From assembly GCF_006335015.1 (NCBI RefSeq), contig NZ_VDGT01000011.1:1-64000 (forward strand): a DNA stretch of 64,000 nt, written 5' to 3'. The DNA is from Streptomyces sedi. GTDB lineage: Bacteria; Actinomycetota; Actinomycetes; Streptomycetales; Streptomycetaceae. Below the pieces are notes generated by a model. It had not been told where the DNA came from. It searched no databases and worked only from the letters and a program-made list of their open reading frames with translations. Position 1 is the first letter of the stretch. Every line of letters begins with the position of its first letter. Positions 25,565 to 34,367 of the stretch are shown piece by piece. Made by a program: the position numbers and the translations under genes.

Positions 25565-26569
25565 ATGGAGGATCACCGGAGGAACGCGCCGCCCCACCTC
25601 ACGATCCGGGTGACCCGGCGGGACGATCCCGTCTCGGAGGTCACCGAGGTCGACACCATCCGGGCCGCCGAGCGCTATCCGCACGTGATCGTCCGCGGCC
25701 CCGTCTTCGGCTTCGCCGAGCAACGCCCGTCCGACCGGCCGGCCTGGCGCCTCCTCGACGACGTCGACGAGGCGTTCCCCCAGCACGCGCGCGAGGCGCT
25801 CAACTCCCACCTGTGGACCCGCGCCCGCGACGAGACCGCGCCCGGCGACCCGCTGCGCGCCCGCCTGCTCGCCGCCGTCCGCACACTGGAGAACGAGCCG
25901 GTCGACGAGCTGACCGTCGACCGCGTCCGCTACCGCGTCGTGCGCGGCGACGAGTTCGCCCGCGTCGGCCCCGACGGCATCGAGGGCCCGCGCCCCACCG
26001 ACCCCGACGAGCCCGTCCCCGCCGCCGACTGGCGCCGGCGGCGCTCCGTCCCGCGCCGCACCAGAGGGCTGCTCCTGGACCACGCCAGCCCCACCGGGGT
26101 CATGGAGTCCATCCAACGGATGGAGCTGCTCGCCCTGCGCTACCAGGCGCCCCGCATCCCCGCCGAGGTGCGCGCCGACTCCGCACGCGCGATCGAGACC
26201 CACCCCGGAGTCGTGTTGCTCCCCGCCGCGTTCACCTTCGCCGAGCGCCGACGCAGCTCCTGGGAGCCGATGGCCGCCCTCCAGCCCAGCCCCCACGAGG
26301 CCCGCGCCACCCTGCACGCCTACCTCGCCGAGTTCCTGCCGCAGCTGGAGCACGAGGTGCCGCCCGAGGACGCCGCCGCCTACGCCCGCGCCGCCGAGGA
26401 GTTCCGCACCGGGCCGCGCGCGGACGAGGTCACCGTCCTGGGCCGCCGCTTCCGCGTCATCCGCGTCGAGCGGATGATCCGCTTCGGCCCCGACGGGCCC
26501 GAGCCGCCCCGCCCCACCGACCTCGACCCCTACGGCCCCTGCCCGATCCACCCGCCGCTGCCCGAGTAG
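25565..26569 (+). CDS. DUF5954-like protein with internal duplication
   Basis: A 334-aa cytosolic protein without signal or membrane segments. I recognise it tentatively as the Streptomyces DUF5954 family, of unknown function. It is built from two related halves: RYPHVIVRGPVFGFAEQR ... FARVGPDGIEGPRPTDPDE and THPGVVLLPAAFTFAERR ... IRFGPDGPEPPRPTDLDP. Each half has a hydrophobic strand, an FAE-R turn, and a C-terminal RFGPDG-PRPTD motif. The ATG at 25565 was chosen (MEDHRRNAP); the longer frame starts in poorly conserved sequence. It stands alone between the TA pair and the histidine kinase. Confidence 0.7.
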   Translation: MEDHRRNAPPHLTIRVTRRDDPVSEVTEVDTIRAAERYPHVIVRGPVFGFAEQRPSDRPAWRLLDDVDEAFPQHAREALNSHLWTRARDETAPGDPLRARLLAAVRTLENEPVDELTVDRVRYRVVRGDEFARVGPDGIEGPRPTDPDEPVPAADWRRRRSVPRRTRGLLLDHASPTGVMESIQRMELLALRYQAPRIPAEVRADSARAIETHPGVVLLPAAFTFAERRRSSWEPMAALQPSPHEARATLHAYLAEFLPQLEHEVPPEDAAAYARAAEEFRTGPRADEVTVLGRRFRVIRVERMIRFGPDGPEPPRPTDLDPYGPCPIHPPLPE

Positions 26570-26662
26570 CCCCCCGCCCGCCGGTCCACTCCGCGCGCCC
26601 TCGGGCCGATCCGCCCGTGCGACTCCCTACACCCGCGCCCCTCGCTGGGCTAGGTTCGGCCC

Positions 26663-27748
26663 ATGCTGGATGGCAGACGGCGGCGCAGGGCCGAGGCGGG
26701 CGACGGAAACACCGTCCGACTGCTCACCGCCGTACGGGAGTTGGACGACGACCTGCGCGAGGGACTGACCGGCCGCGGCCCCGGGCAGGCCGCCCGCAGG
26801 CTCCGCCGCCTGCTCGGCGCCGAGACCGTGCTTCTGGCCGACCTCGCCGGCCCCGTCGCCACCGCGGGACCCGCCCCCGAGGAACCCGCGGCCGGCGGCC
26901 TGCTCGCCCAAGCCTACGAACACGGCAGCCCCGTCCACCGCCCGCCCTGGTCGGCCGTCCCGCTGCTGGTCGCCGGCGAGCTCACCGGCGGACTGCTGGT
27001 GCGCGGCGGCACCGAGCCCGAGGTCACCGCCGTCGCCGCGCTCGTCGCCCGTTCGCTGGACCACGCCGCCCTGCGCCGCGCCAGGGAACGCATCGCCCAG
27101 GCCGAGCTGCGCACCCTCCGCGCCCAGATATCGCCGCACTTCCTGCACAACGCGCTCGCCGTCATCGGCGCCCGCATCCGCACCGACCCCGACCGTGCCC
27201 GCGCGCTGCTCAGCGACTTCGCCGACTACCTGCGCTACAGCTTCTCCCCGCAGGGCGACTACGCCACCGTCGCCGAGGAGCTGCAGGCCATCCAGACCTA
27301 TCTGGAGCTGCAACGGGCCCGCTTCGACGACCGGATGGAGCTGACCGTGCGGATGGCGCCCGAGATCCTGCCCGTCGCCATTCCCTTCCTCGTCATCCAG
27401 CCCATCGTGGAGAATGCCGTGCGGCACGGCCTGGAACCCAAGCCGGGCCCCGGCGCCATCCAGGTCTCCGGCTTCGGCGAGGGACCGCTGTGCGTGATCG
27501 AGGTCGAGGACGACGGGGTCGGGATGACACCCGAGGTCGCCGAGGCCCTGCTCGCGGGCGAACGGCCGGCAGACCCCGGCCACCCGCTGGGCGAACCGCG
27601 CCGCCGCGTCGGCCTCGCCAACGTGGACCAGCGGCTGCGCACCGTCTACGGCCCCGAGTACGGGCTGGTCATCGAGACCGCGCCCGGCAGCGGCACCAAG
27701 GTCGTGATCCGAGTGCCCCGATTCAGACGAGGAGTGGTCGCGCATTGA
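26663..27748 (+). CDS. LytS/YpdA-type sensor histidine kinase, soluble
   Basis: A 361-aa kinase of the His_kinase (PF06580) type. The phospho-acceptor is His159 in QISPHFLHNAL, the N-box is IVENAVRHGLEP (Asn251), the G-box is DDGVGM (283-288), and GLANVDQRL (317-325) follows. There are no membrane helices; residues about 20-135 look like a GAF-type sensor domain. A -10-like TAGGTT ends 7 nt before the ATG, so the transcript is probably leaderless. It overlaps the response regulator gene. It is likely to regulate the symporter cassette downstream, as in BtsSR/YpdAB systems. Confidence 0.88.
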   Translation: MLDGRRRRRAEAGDGNTVRLLTAVRELDDDLREGLTGRGPGQAARRLRRLLGAETVLLADLAGPVATAGPAPEEPAAGGLLAQAYEHGSPVHRPPWSAVPLLVAGELTGGLLVRGGTEPEVTAVAALVARSLDHAALRRARERIAQAELRTLRAQISPHFLHNALAVIGARIRTDPDRARALLSDFADYLRYSFSPQGDYATVAEELQAIQTYLELQRARFDDRMELTVRMAPEILPVAIPFLVIQPIVENAVRHGLEPKPGPGAIQVSGFGEGPLCVIEVEDDGVGMTPEVAEALLAGERPADPGHPLGEPRRRVGLANVDQRLRTVYGPEYGLVIETAPGSGTKVVIRVPRFRRGVVAH

Positions 27749-28509
27749 CCGCGGAGACCCGACTGCGCGCGCTGGTGGTGGAGGACGAGACCTTCACCCG
27801 TCGCGAGCTGGCCGCCATGCTGGCCGCGCTGCCCGAGATAGGGGACGTCCAGGAGGCGGACGGCGGGGAGAGCGCGGTCCGGCAGCTGGGGGAGACCGCC
27901 TTCGACGCGGTCTTCCTCGACATCTCCATGCCCGGACTCGACGGGATGGCCGTCGCCCGCGTCGTCGGCCGCCTCTCCACCCCGCCGGCCATCGTCTTCG
28001 TCACCGCCTCCGAGCAGCACGCCGTCGACGCGTTCGGCATCGGCGCCATCGACTACCTGCTCAAGCCGGTCCGCCCCGAGCGGCTGGCCGAGGCCGTCTC
28101 CCGCGCCGCCGCCCCGCGCCGCCCGCAGAGCGCGGCGCCGCGCCCCTCCCAGATCGACGAACTGGCCGTCGTGCAGGTCGAGAACGGCCGCCACACCGCG
28201 TTCGTGCACCGTGACGACATCCAGTACGTCGAGGCCCACGGCGACTACGTCCGGCTCCACACGGGGGAGGGCAGCCACCTGATCCGGATGCCGCTGTCCT
28301 ACCTGGAGGAGGTCTGGGCGCCGGCCGGCTTCGTCCGCGCCCACCGCGGCTATCTGGTCGCCACCGGCTGGGTCCGCGACCTGTGGGTCTCCAGCTCCGC
28401 CGGACTGCTCGCCCGCACCCCCGCCGGCGACGTCCCCGTCAGCCGCCGGCACGCGCGCGCCCTGAAGGAACGGCTGCTCGCCGCCGTCAGGGACGAGGAG
28501 TCAACGTGA
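27745..28509 (+). CDS. LytTR-family response regulator
   Basis: A 254-aa regulator. The receiver domain has acidic pocket residues Glu13/Asp14, phospho-acceptor Asp59 in FLDISMPGLDG, Thr87 and Lys107 in YLLKPV. The C-terminal LytTR DNA-binding domain (about 140-250) shows DIQYVEAHGDYVRLHT and FVRAHRGYLVA. The TTG start at 27745 overlaps the kinase stop by 3 nt; no better start lies before the receiver core. It is co-transcribed with the kinase and, by position, with the symporter genes. Confidence 0.88.
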   Translation: MTAETRLRALVVEDETFTRRELAAMLAALPEIGDVQEADGGESAVRQLGETAFDAVFLDISMPGLDGMAVARVVGRLSTPPAIVFVTASEQHAVDAFGIGAIDYLLKPVRPERLAEAVSRAAAPRRPQSAAPRPSQIDELAVVQVENGRHTAFVHRDDIQYVEAHGDYVRLHTGEGSHLIRMPLSYLEEVWAPAGFVRAHRGYLVATGWVRDLWVSSSAGLLARTPAGDVPVSRRHARALKERLLAAVRDEEST

Positions 28510-28540
28510 CGCGGGGCGTGACCACCGCGCGGGCCGCCGC

Positions 28541-28948
28541 GTGAGCGCGCCCCGGCGGGTGCGGATCACCAGCCCCCAGACCAGGATCGCGCTGGCCCGC
28601 CGCCACCGCCCCGCCCAGCACCTGCTGCCCCCGACGATCCAGGGCCCCGACGACCGCGACACCACCGACGCGGCCCGCGCCCTCTTCGCCGACCAGCGAC
28701 GGCAGGCCGCCCGCACTCTCGCGCTGCTCGGCGCCGTGCTCTTCGGCCTCAGCGGGCTGCTGGCCGCCGCCCCCGCGCTCAGCCGCGTCACCCTGGCCGG
28801 CGTCCCGCTCTCCTGGCTGCTGCTGATGGGCGGCAGCTACCCCGTGCTGCTGGCCATCGCCGTCCGCCACGTCCGCCGCGCCGAGCGCCTGGAGCGCGCC
28901 AGCGCCCCGGGCACGGGGACGGGGACGGGAACGGAACGGGCGCCGTGA
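28541..28948 (+). CDS. Small two-helix membrane protein, symporter partner
   Basis: A 135-aa protein with two hydrophobic helices (about 59-80 and 86-107) after a charged N-terminal 55 residues. It occupies the same place relative to the symporter as the DUF485 protein at 22440 and overlaps the symporter start by 4 nt (GTGA), so it is probably a DUF485-like subunit, though sequence identity is not evident. The C-terminus has a short Gly-Thr repeat from tandem GGGACG units. The GTG start is at 28541. Confidence 0.7.
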   Translation: MSAPRRVRITSPQTRIALARRHRPAQHLLPPTIQGPDDRDTTDAARALFADQRRQAARTLALLGAVLFGLSGLLAAAPALSRVTLAGVPLSWLLLMGGSYPVLLAIAVRHVRRAERLERASAPGTGTGTGTERAP

Positions 28949-30405
28949 TCGGGCTGTTCTCCATCGGGCTGCTCTTCGTGGTCAGCGTCGTCATCGGCGT
29001 CTACGGGGTGCGCGCCGCGCGGACCACCCCGGACTTCCTGGTCGCCTCCCGCCGGGTCGCGCCCGGCTGGAACGCCATGGCGATCGCCGGCGAGTACGTC
29101 TCCGCCGCCTCGGTGCTCGGCCTGGCCGGGCTGATGCTGAAGAACGGCGTCGGCACCCTCTGGTACGCGGTCGGCTTCACCGCGGGCTATGTCGCCGTCG
29201 CCGCCCTGGTCGCCGGGCCGATGCGGCGCTCGGGCGCGTACACCGTGCCGGACTTCGCCGACTACCGGCTGGGCTCGGAGCGGATAAGGAAGCTCTGCGC
29301 GGTGATCGTGCTGGTGATCATGTGGCTCTACCTGGTGCCCCAGTTCAAGGGCGCCGGCATGGTGCTGCACGCGGTCAGCGGCACCCCCTACTGGGTGGGC
29401 GTCGTCCTGGCGGGGCTGGTGGTGAGCGTCTCCATCGCGGCGGGCGGGATGCGTTCGGCCACCTATGTCCAGGCGTTCCACTACGGGGTGAAGCTGCTGT
29501 TCATCGCGGTGCCCGCGCTGTTCCTCGTGGCGCACGCCGGGGCCGGGGCGCGCGCCGACGCGCTGCGCTTCGACGTGTCGGACGACTGGGCCAGACCGCT
29601 GCTGGACCTGGAGAGCTCCGGGGCGCCGCTGCTGGCGACCTGGTCGGTGCTGCTGGCGACGACGCTCGGCGCCGTGGGGCTGCCGCACGTGATCATGCGT
29701 TTCCACGCCAGCCCGACCGCCATGGCCGCCCGCCGGGTCGCGGTCGGCGTGATCGTGCTGCTGGGCGTCTTCTACCTCTTCCCCGCCGTCTACGGGCTGC
29801 TGGGCCGGGTCTTCACGCCCGAGCTGGTCAACGGTGGCGACACCGACATGGTGACCGTGGTGCTGCCGGGCGCGATCGTCCCCGGCGTCTGGGGCTCGGT
29901 GCTGACCGCCGTGGTCGCCGCCGGGGCGTTCGCCGCGTTCCTCTCCACCTCGTCCGGGCTGCTGATGGCGCTGGCCGGCGGGCTCTCGCACGACCTGTCC
30001 CGCGCGACCGTGCCCCGGCTGCGCTGGGCCGTCGCCGCCGGGGCCGCGGTCGCCGTCGGGCTCTCGCTGCCGGCGCGCAGCGTCGACATCAACGTGGCGG
30101 TCGGCTGGGCGTTCGCCGTCGCCGCCTCGACGTTCTGCCCGCTGCTGGTGCTGGGCATCTGGTGGCGCGGGCTGACCACGGCGGGCGCCGCCGCCGGGCT
30201 GGCCACCGGCGTGAGCGCGGCCACCGGGGCCGCGCTGGCCTCGGTGCTGACCGACGGCGGCCCGGGGTGGCTGACCGTGCTGCTGGCCCAACCGGCGGCG
30301 TGGACCGTCCCGTTGGCGTTCGCGGTGATGATCGTGGTATCGCTGCGCGGCACCGTGCCGGAGTGGGCGGAACGCGCGGTGCTGCGGCTGCACCTGCCGG
30401 GATGA
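28945..30405 (+). CDS. Solute:sodium symporter, second cassette
   Basis: A 486-aa SSS-family carrier with about 13 helices. Landmarks are DFLVASRRVAPGWNAMAIAGEY (about 28-50), GLPHVIMRFHASP and SVDINVAVGWAFAVAAS. It is shorter than the 566-aa symporter at 22868 and clearly divergent from it. The kinase, LytTR regulator and small membrane protein immediately upstream suggest a substrate-induced uptake operon; LytTR systems of this layout often respond to pyruvate or other carboxylates (family knowledge, not shown here). Confidence 0.83.
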   Translation: MIGLFSIGLLFVVSVVIGVYGVRAARTTPDFLVASRRVAPGWNAMAIAGEYVSAASVLGLAGLMLKNGVGTLWYAVGFTAGYVAVAALVAGPMRRSGAYTVPDFADYRLGSERIRKLCAVIVLVIMWLYLVPQFKGAGMVLHAVSGTPYWVGVVLAGLVVSVSIAAGGMRSATYVQAFHYGVKLLFIAVPALFLVAHAGAGARADALRFDVSDDWARPLLDLESSGAPLLATWSVLLATTLGAVGLPHVIMRFHASPTAMAARRVAVGVIVLLGVFYLFPAVYGLLGRVFTPELVNGGDTDMVTVVLPGAIVPGVWGSVLTAVVAAGAFAAFLSTSSGLLMALAGGLSHDLSRATVPRLRWAVAAGAAVAVGLSLPARSVDINVAVGWAFAVAASTFCPLLVLGIWWRGLTTAGAAAGLATGVSAATGAALASVLTDGGPGWLTVLLAQPAAWTVPLAFAVMIVVSLRGTVPEWAERAVLRLHLPG

Positions 30406-30817
30406 CCACCGGGCGGCGCGCGCGGCCGGGGAGGCGGGCTGCGCCGCAGGTGGGGGATACCGCCCGATTGGCGGGGGCGCGGTCTGCTATGGCACACTGA
30501 CCAGGTTGCTCGGTAGACGGCCGATGCCGCGCGCCTCCCGCCGGGAGGACTGGAAGCGAGTCTCACTGTATTCGTCATCCCATAGACGCCCTGGTCAACG
30601 GGGCAGGGATGGAAATACCGAGATCTTCCGGGAAGCGTGAGCGGGGCTCGACACCAGGCACCCGGTGGATTACTTCCCCCCACTCCTCCCAGAGGAAACC
30701 CCTGCGGTGAATTCTGAGAACTGAGTACGACACGCCCGACCGCGTGGGTCGGAGTCGCCCAGGGGGGTGAGCCGGGTTCCAGAGCGTTGACGAAGAGAAC
30801 AGGACTACGAAGTAGCC
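30406..30817 (+). promoter_or_regulatory. S10 operon upstream region
   Basis: This 412-nt region contains no credible gene. A weak promoter match is TTGGCG (30468-30473), a 19-nt spacer and CACACT (30493-30498). The predicted leader of over 300 nt is long and includes the 27-nt element shared with rpsL, described separately. Confidence 0.4.
30728..30754 (+). promoter_or_regulatory. Leader element shared with the str operon (copy 2)
   Basis: Identical over 27 nt to 17743-17769 in the rpsL leader, including the CCGACC/GGTCGG hairpin core. It lies 63 nt before rpsJ. Confidence 0.65.
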
Positions 30818-31126
30818 ATGGCGGGACAGAAGATCCGCATCCGGCTCAAGGCCTACGACCACGAGGTCATCGACAACTCGGCGAAGAAGATCGTCGAGAC
30901 GGTGACCCGCACGGGTGCGTCGGTCGCGGGCCCGGTGCCGCTGCCCACTGAGAAGAACGTGTACTGCGTCATCAAGTCGCCGCACAAGTACAAGGACTCG
31001 CGCGAGCACTTCGAGATGCGCACGCACAAGCGGCTGATCGACATCCTCGACCCGACCCCCAAGACCGTTGACTCGTTGATGCGCCTGGACCTGCCGGCCG
31101 GCGTCGACATCGAGATCAAGCTCTGA
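30818..31126 (+). CDS. rpsJ: 30S ribosomal protein S10
   Basis: A 102-aa first gene of the S10 operon; also the NusE antitermination partner of NusB. It shows MAGQKIRIRLKAYDHEVID and SPHKYKDSREHFEMRTHKR, all conserved. The ATG follows a purine-poor leader (AGTAGCC). rplC follows after 13 nt. Confidence 0.98.
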   Translation: MAGQKIRIRLKAYDHEVIDNSAKKIVETVTRTGASVAGPVPLPTEKNVYCVIKSPHKYKDSREHFEMRTHKRLIDILDPTPKTVDSLMRLDLPAGVDIEIKL

Positions 31127-31139
31127 GAGGCCGGTAGAG

Positions 31140-31784
31140 ATGACCAAGCAGATCAAGGGTGTCCTGGGCGAGAAGCTCGGCATGACCCAGGTCTGGGACG
31201 AGAACAACCGTGTCGTCCCCGTGACCGTGGTCAAGGCCGGGCCCTGCGTCGTTACCCAGGTCCGCACCAACGACAGGGACGGCTACGAGGCCGTCCAGAT
31301 CGCCTTCGGTGAGATCGACCCGCGCAAGGTGAACCGCCCCCTCAAGGGCCACTTCGCCAAGGCCGACGTCACCCCGCGCCGCCACCTGGTCGAGCTGCGG
31401 ACCGCCGACGCCGCCGAGTACACCCTGGGCCAGGAAGTCACGGCCGAGGAGTTCGAGTCGGGCGTCAAGGTCGACGTGACCGGTACCACCAAGGGCAAGG
31501 GCTTCGCCGGTGTGATGAAGCGCCACGGCTTCGGTGGCCTCGGCGCCTCGCACGGCACCCAGCGCAAGCACCGCTCGCCGGGCTCCATCGGCGGCTGCGC
31601 CACCCCGGGCCGGGTCTTCAAGGGCCTCCGGATGGCCGGTCGGATGGGCAACGAGCGCGTCACCACCCAGAACCTGACCGTCCACGCCGTGGACGCGGAG
31701 AAGGGCCTGCTCCTCATCAAGGGCGCGGTGCCCGGTCCCAACGGCGGCCTCGTCCTGGTCCGTTCCGCGGCCAAGGGGGCCTGA
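31140..31784 (+). CDS. rplC: 50S ribosomal protein L3
   Basis: A 214-aa protein that reaches the peptidyl-transferase centre. The central loop GFGGLGASHGTQRKHRSPGS and GRMGNERVTTQ are conserved; no pleuromutilin- or linezolid-type change was noticed. It lies 13 nt after rpsJ and 8 nt before rplD. Confidence 0.98.
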   Translation: MTKQIKGVLGEKLGMTQVWDENNRVVPVTVVKAGPCVVTQVRTNDRDGYEAVQIAFGEIDPRKVNRPLKGHFAKADVTPRRHLVELRTADAAEYTLGQEVTAEEFESGVKVDVTGTTKGKGFAGVMKRHGFGGLGASHGTQRKHRSPGSIGGCATPGRVFKGLRMAGRMGNERVTTQNLTVHAVDAEKGLLLIKGAVPGPNGGLVLVRSAAKGA

Positions 31785-31792
31785 GGTTAATC

Positions 31793-32467
31793 ATGAGTAC
31801 CCCAAAGAGCATCGTCATCCTCTCGCCCGCGGGTGAGGAGGCCGGCACCGTCGAGCTTCCGGCGGAGATCTTCGACGCCCGGGTCAGCGTTCCGCTGATC
31901 CACCAGGTCGTCGTCGCGCAGCTGGCCGCCGCCCGCCAGGGCACGCACAAGACCAAGACCCGTGGCGAGGTCCGCGGTGGCGGCAAGAAGCCGTACCGCC
32001 AGAAGGGCACCGGCCGCGCCCGCCAGGGTTCGGTCCGCGCGCCGCAGTTCGCCGGCGGTGGCGTCGTCCACGGCCCCGTGCCGCGTGACTACAGCCAGCG
32101 CACCCCGAAGAAGATGAAGGCCGCCGCCCTGCGCGGTGCCCTCACCGACCGGGCGCGCCACGACCGCGTGCACGTGGTCTCCGGCGTGGTGGACGGCGAC
32201 GCCTCCACCAAGGCCGCGAAGACCCTGCTGGGCAAGATCAGCGACCGCAAGAAGGTCCTGCTGGTCGCCGACCGCTCGGACAACGCCTCCTGGCTCTCGG
32301 CGCGCAACCTGCCGCAGGTGCACATCATCGACCCGGGCCAGCTGAACACGTACGACGTGGTCGACTCCGACGACGTGGTGTTCACCAAGGCCGCCTTCGA
32401 CCGCTTCGTCGCCGGCCGCGCCTCCGGCGCCGTGGCGCTCGACAAGCCCGAAGGGAGCGACGCCTGA
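31793..32467 (+). CDS. rplD: 50S ribosomal protein L4
   Basis: A 224-aa exit-tunnel protein. The tunnel loop reads GGGKKPYRQKGTGRARQGS, with the macrolide-relevant Lys intact. The stop overlaps the rplW start (TGATG). Confidence 0.98.
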   Translation: MSTPKSIVILSPAGEEAGTVELPAEIFDARVSVPLIHQVVVAQLAAARQGTHKTKTRGEVRGGGKKPYRQKGTGRARQGSVRAPQFAGGGVVHGPVPRDYSQRTPKKMKAAALRGALTDRARHDRVHVVSGVVDGDASTKAAKTLLGKISDRKKVLLVADRSDNASWLSARNLPQVHIIDPGQLNTYDVVDSDDVVFTKAAFDRFVAGRASGAVALDKPEGSDA

Positions 32468-32799
32468 TGAGTGAGGCGAACGTCGCCGAGTTCTCCAGCA
32501 AGGAGTTCTCCACCCCGCACGACATCCTGGTCAAGCCGGTCGTGTCGGAGAAGAGCTACGCGCTGCTCGACGAGAACAAGTACACCTTCATCGTCGACCC
32601 CCGGGCCAACAAGACCCAGATCAAGCAGGCCGTCCAGGCCGTCTTCGCGGTCAAGGTCGTCGGGGTCAACACGATCAACCGGCAGGGCAAGCGCAAGCGC
32701 ACCCGCACCGGTTACGGCCGTCGCGCCAGCACCAAGCGCGCGATCGTGACCCTTGCTGAGGGCGACAGCATCGACATCTTCGGCGGCCCGGTCTCCTGA
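32467..32799 (+). CDS. rplW: 50S ribosomal protein L23
   Basis: A 110-aa exit-site protein that docks trigger factor and SRP. It shows HDILVKPVVSEKSYALL and the basic loop NRQGKRKRTRTGYGRR. The first 17 residues form a short acidic extension. Coupled to rplD by overlap. Confidence 0.97.
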   Translation: MSEANVAEFSSKEFSTPHDILVKPVVSEKSYALLDENKYTFIVDPRANKTQIKQAVQAVFAVKVVGVNTINRQGKRKRTRTGYGRRASTKRAIVTLAEGDSIDIFGGPVS

Positions 32800-32837
32800 C
32801 GGGGACCTGCCGTCCGATACCGGACGAGGACTAAGAA

Positions 32838-33674
32838 ATGGGAATCCGCAAGTACAAGCCGACGACGCCGGGCCGTCGTGGCTCCAGCGTCGCCGACTTC
32901 GTCGAGATCACGCGGTCCACGCCGGAGAAGTCGCTGGTCCGCCCGCTGCACAGCAAGGGTGGCCGGGACAACGCCGGACGCGTCGCGGTCCGCCACCAGG
33001 GTGGTGGCCACAAGCGCGCCTACCGCGTCATCGACTTCCGTCGGCACGACAAGGACGGTGTGCCGGCCAAGGTCGCGCACATCGAGTACGACCCGAACCG
33101 CACCGCCCGCATCGCGCTGCTGCACTACGCGGACGGCGAGAAGCGGTACATCATCGCGCCCGCCCACCTGAAGCAGGGCGACCGCGTGGAGAACGGCGCC
33201 GGCGCCGACATCAAGCCCGGCAACAACCTCCCGCTGCGCCACATCCCCGTGGGTACGGTCATCCACGCCATCGAGCTCCAGCCCGGCGGCGGCGCCAAGT
33301 TCGCCCGCTCCGCCGGTGCCTCGGTGCAGCTGCTGGCGAAGGAGGGCCGCATGGCCCACCTGAGGATGCCCTCCGGTGAGATCCGGCTGGTCGACGTCCG
33401 CTGCCGCGCCACCGTTGGCGAGGTCGGCAACGCCGAGCAGTCCAACATCAACTGGGGCAAGGCCGGCCGGATGCGCTGGAAGGGCGTTCGGCCCAGCGTG
33501 CGTGGCGTCGTGATGAACCCCGTCGACCACCCCCACGGTGGTGGCGAGGGCCGGACCTCGGGTGGTCGCCACCCGGTCTCGCCCTGGGGCAAGAAGGAGG
33601 GCCGTACGCGCTCGCCGAAGAAGGCCAGCAACAAGTACATCGTCCGCCGCCGCAAGACGAACAAGAAGCGCTAG
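32838..33674 (+). CDS. rplB: 50S ribosomal protein L2
   Basis: A 278-aa core protein needed for subunit association and peptidyl transfer. It has an N-terminal GIRKYKPTTPGRRGSSVADF, the conserved MNPVDHPHGGGEGR with the functionally important His, and a basic C-terminus. It lies 38 nt after rplW. Confidence 0.98.
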   Translation: MGIRKYKPTTPGRRGSSVADFVEITRSTPEKSLVRPLHSKGGRDNAGRVAVRHQGGGHKRAYRVIDFRRHDKDGVPAKVAHIEYDPNRTARIALLHYADGEKRYIIAPAHLKQGDRVENGAGADIKPGNNLPLRHIPVGTVIHAIELQPGGGAKFARSAGASVQLLAKEGRMAHLRMPSGEIRLVDVRCRATVGEVGNAEQSNINWGKAGRMRWKGVRPSVRGVVMNPVDHPHGGGEGRTSGGRHPVSPWGKKEGRTRSPKKASNKYIVRRRKTNKKR

Positions 33675-33685
33675 GGAGCAGGTCG

Positions 33686-33967
33686 ATGCCGCGCAGTCTC
33701 AAGAAGGGGCCCTTCGTCGACGACCACCTGATCAAGAAGGTGGACGCGCAGAACGAAGCGGGTACCAAGAACGTCATCAAGACCTGGTCTCGTCGCTCGA
33801 TGATCGTCCCGGCGATGCTGGGCCACACGATCGCCGTGCACGACGGCCGCAAGCACGTGCCGGTGTTCGTCTCCGAGTCGATGGTGGGCCACAAGCTCGG
33901 CGAGTTCGCGCCGACCCGTACCTTCCGTGGGCACGTGAAGGACGACCGCAAGTCGCGTCGGCGCTGA
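33686..33967 (+). CDS. rpsS: 30S ribosomal protein S19
   Basis: A 93-aa head protein that pairs with S13. MPRSLKKGPFVDDHLIKKV and the GHKLGEFAPTRTF motif are conserved. It lies 11 nt after rplB. Confidence 0.98.
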   Translation: MPRSLKKGPFVDDHLIKKVDAQNEAGTKNVIKTWSRRSMIVPAMLGHTIAVHDGRKHVPVFVSESMVGHKLGEFAPTRTFRGHVKDDRKSRRR

Positions 33968-34019
33968 GCGGGGTTTGTGAATCATGACGAACTCCCCTAC
34001 CAAGACCGAAGGGACGACC

Positions 34020-34367
34020 ATGGAAGCCAGGGCCCAGGCGCGGTACATCCGTGTCACGCCCATGAAGGCCCGCCGCGTGGTGGACCTTATCCGTGGCCTT
34101 GACGCCACGGAGGCGCAGGCGGTCCTGCGGTTCGCCCCGCAGTCCGCCACGGTGCCGGTGGGCAAGGTGCTGGACAGCGCCATCGCCAACGCCGTGCACA
34201 ACCACAACCACCCGGACGCCGAGACCCTGTACGTCAAAGAGGCGTACGTCGACGAGGGCCCGACGCTGAAGCGGTTCCGGCCGCGCGCGCAGGGACGCGC
34301 GTACCGGATTCGCAAGCGGACCAGCCACATCACCGTGGTCCTCGGCAGCAAGGAAGGAACCCGGTAA
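34020..34367 (+). CDS. rplV: 50S ribosomal protein L22
   Basis: A 115-aa exit-tunnel protein. The ATG at 34020 (MEARAQARYIRVTP) was preferred over the one at 33984 because GAAGGGACGACC precedes it and it gives the conserved N-terminus. The hairpin region KRFRPRAQGRAYRIRKRTSH is intact. Its stop overlaps the rpsC start (TAATG). Confidence 0.95.
   Translation: MEARAQARYIRVTPMKARRVVDLIRGLDATEAQAVLRFAPQSATVPVGKVLDSAIANAVHNHNHPDAETLYVKEAYVDEGPTLKRFRPRAQGRAYRIRKRTSHITVVLGSKEGTR

Noticed and set aside
25813..27744. Open frame of over 600 codons running into the response regulator
   Set aside because: Pro/Arg-rich shadow of the DUF5954-like and kinase genes; only the part after TTG 27745 is a real receiver-LytTR protein.
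22193..30405. Genomic island with integrase or attachment sites between tuf and rpsJ
   Set aside because: No integrase, transposase, tRNA boundary or direct repeats seen; gene content differs between streptomycetes here, but no mobility signal is present.
33984..34019. Upstream ATG for rplV
   Set aside because: Weak ribosome site and a non-conserved 12-residue addition; ATG 34020 has a good site and the family N-terminus.
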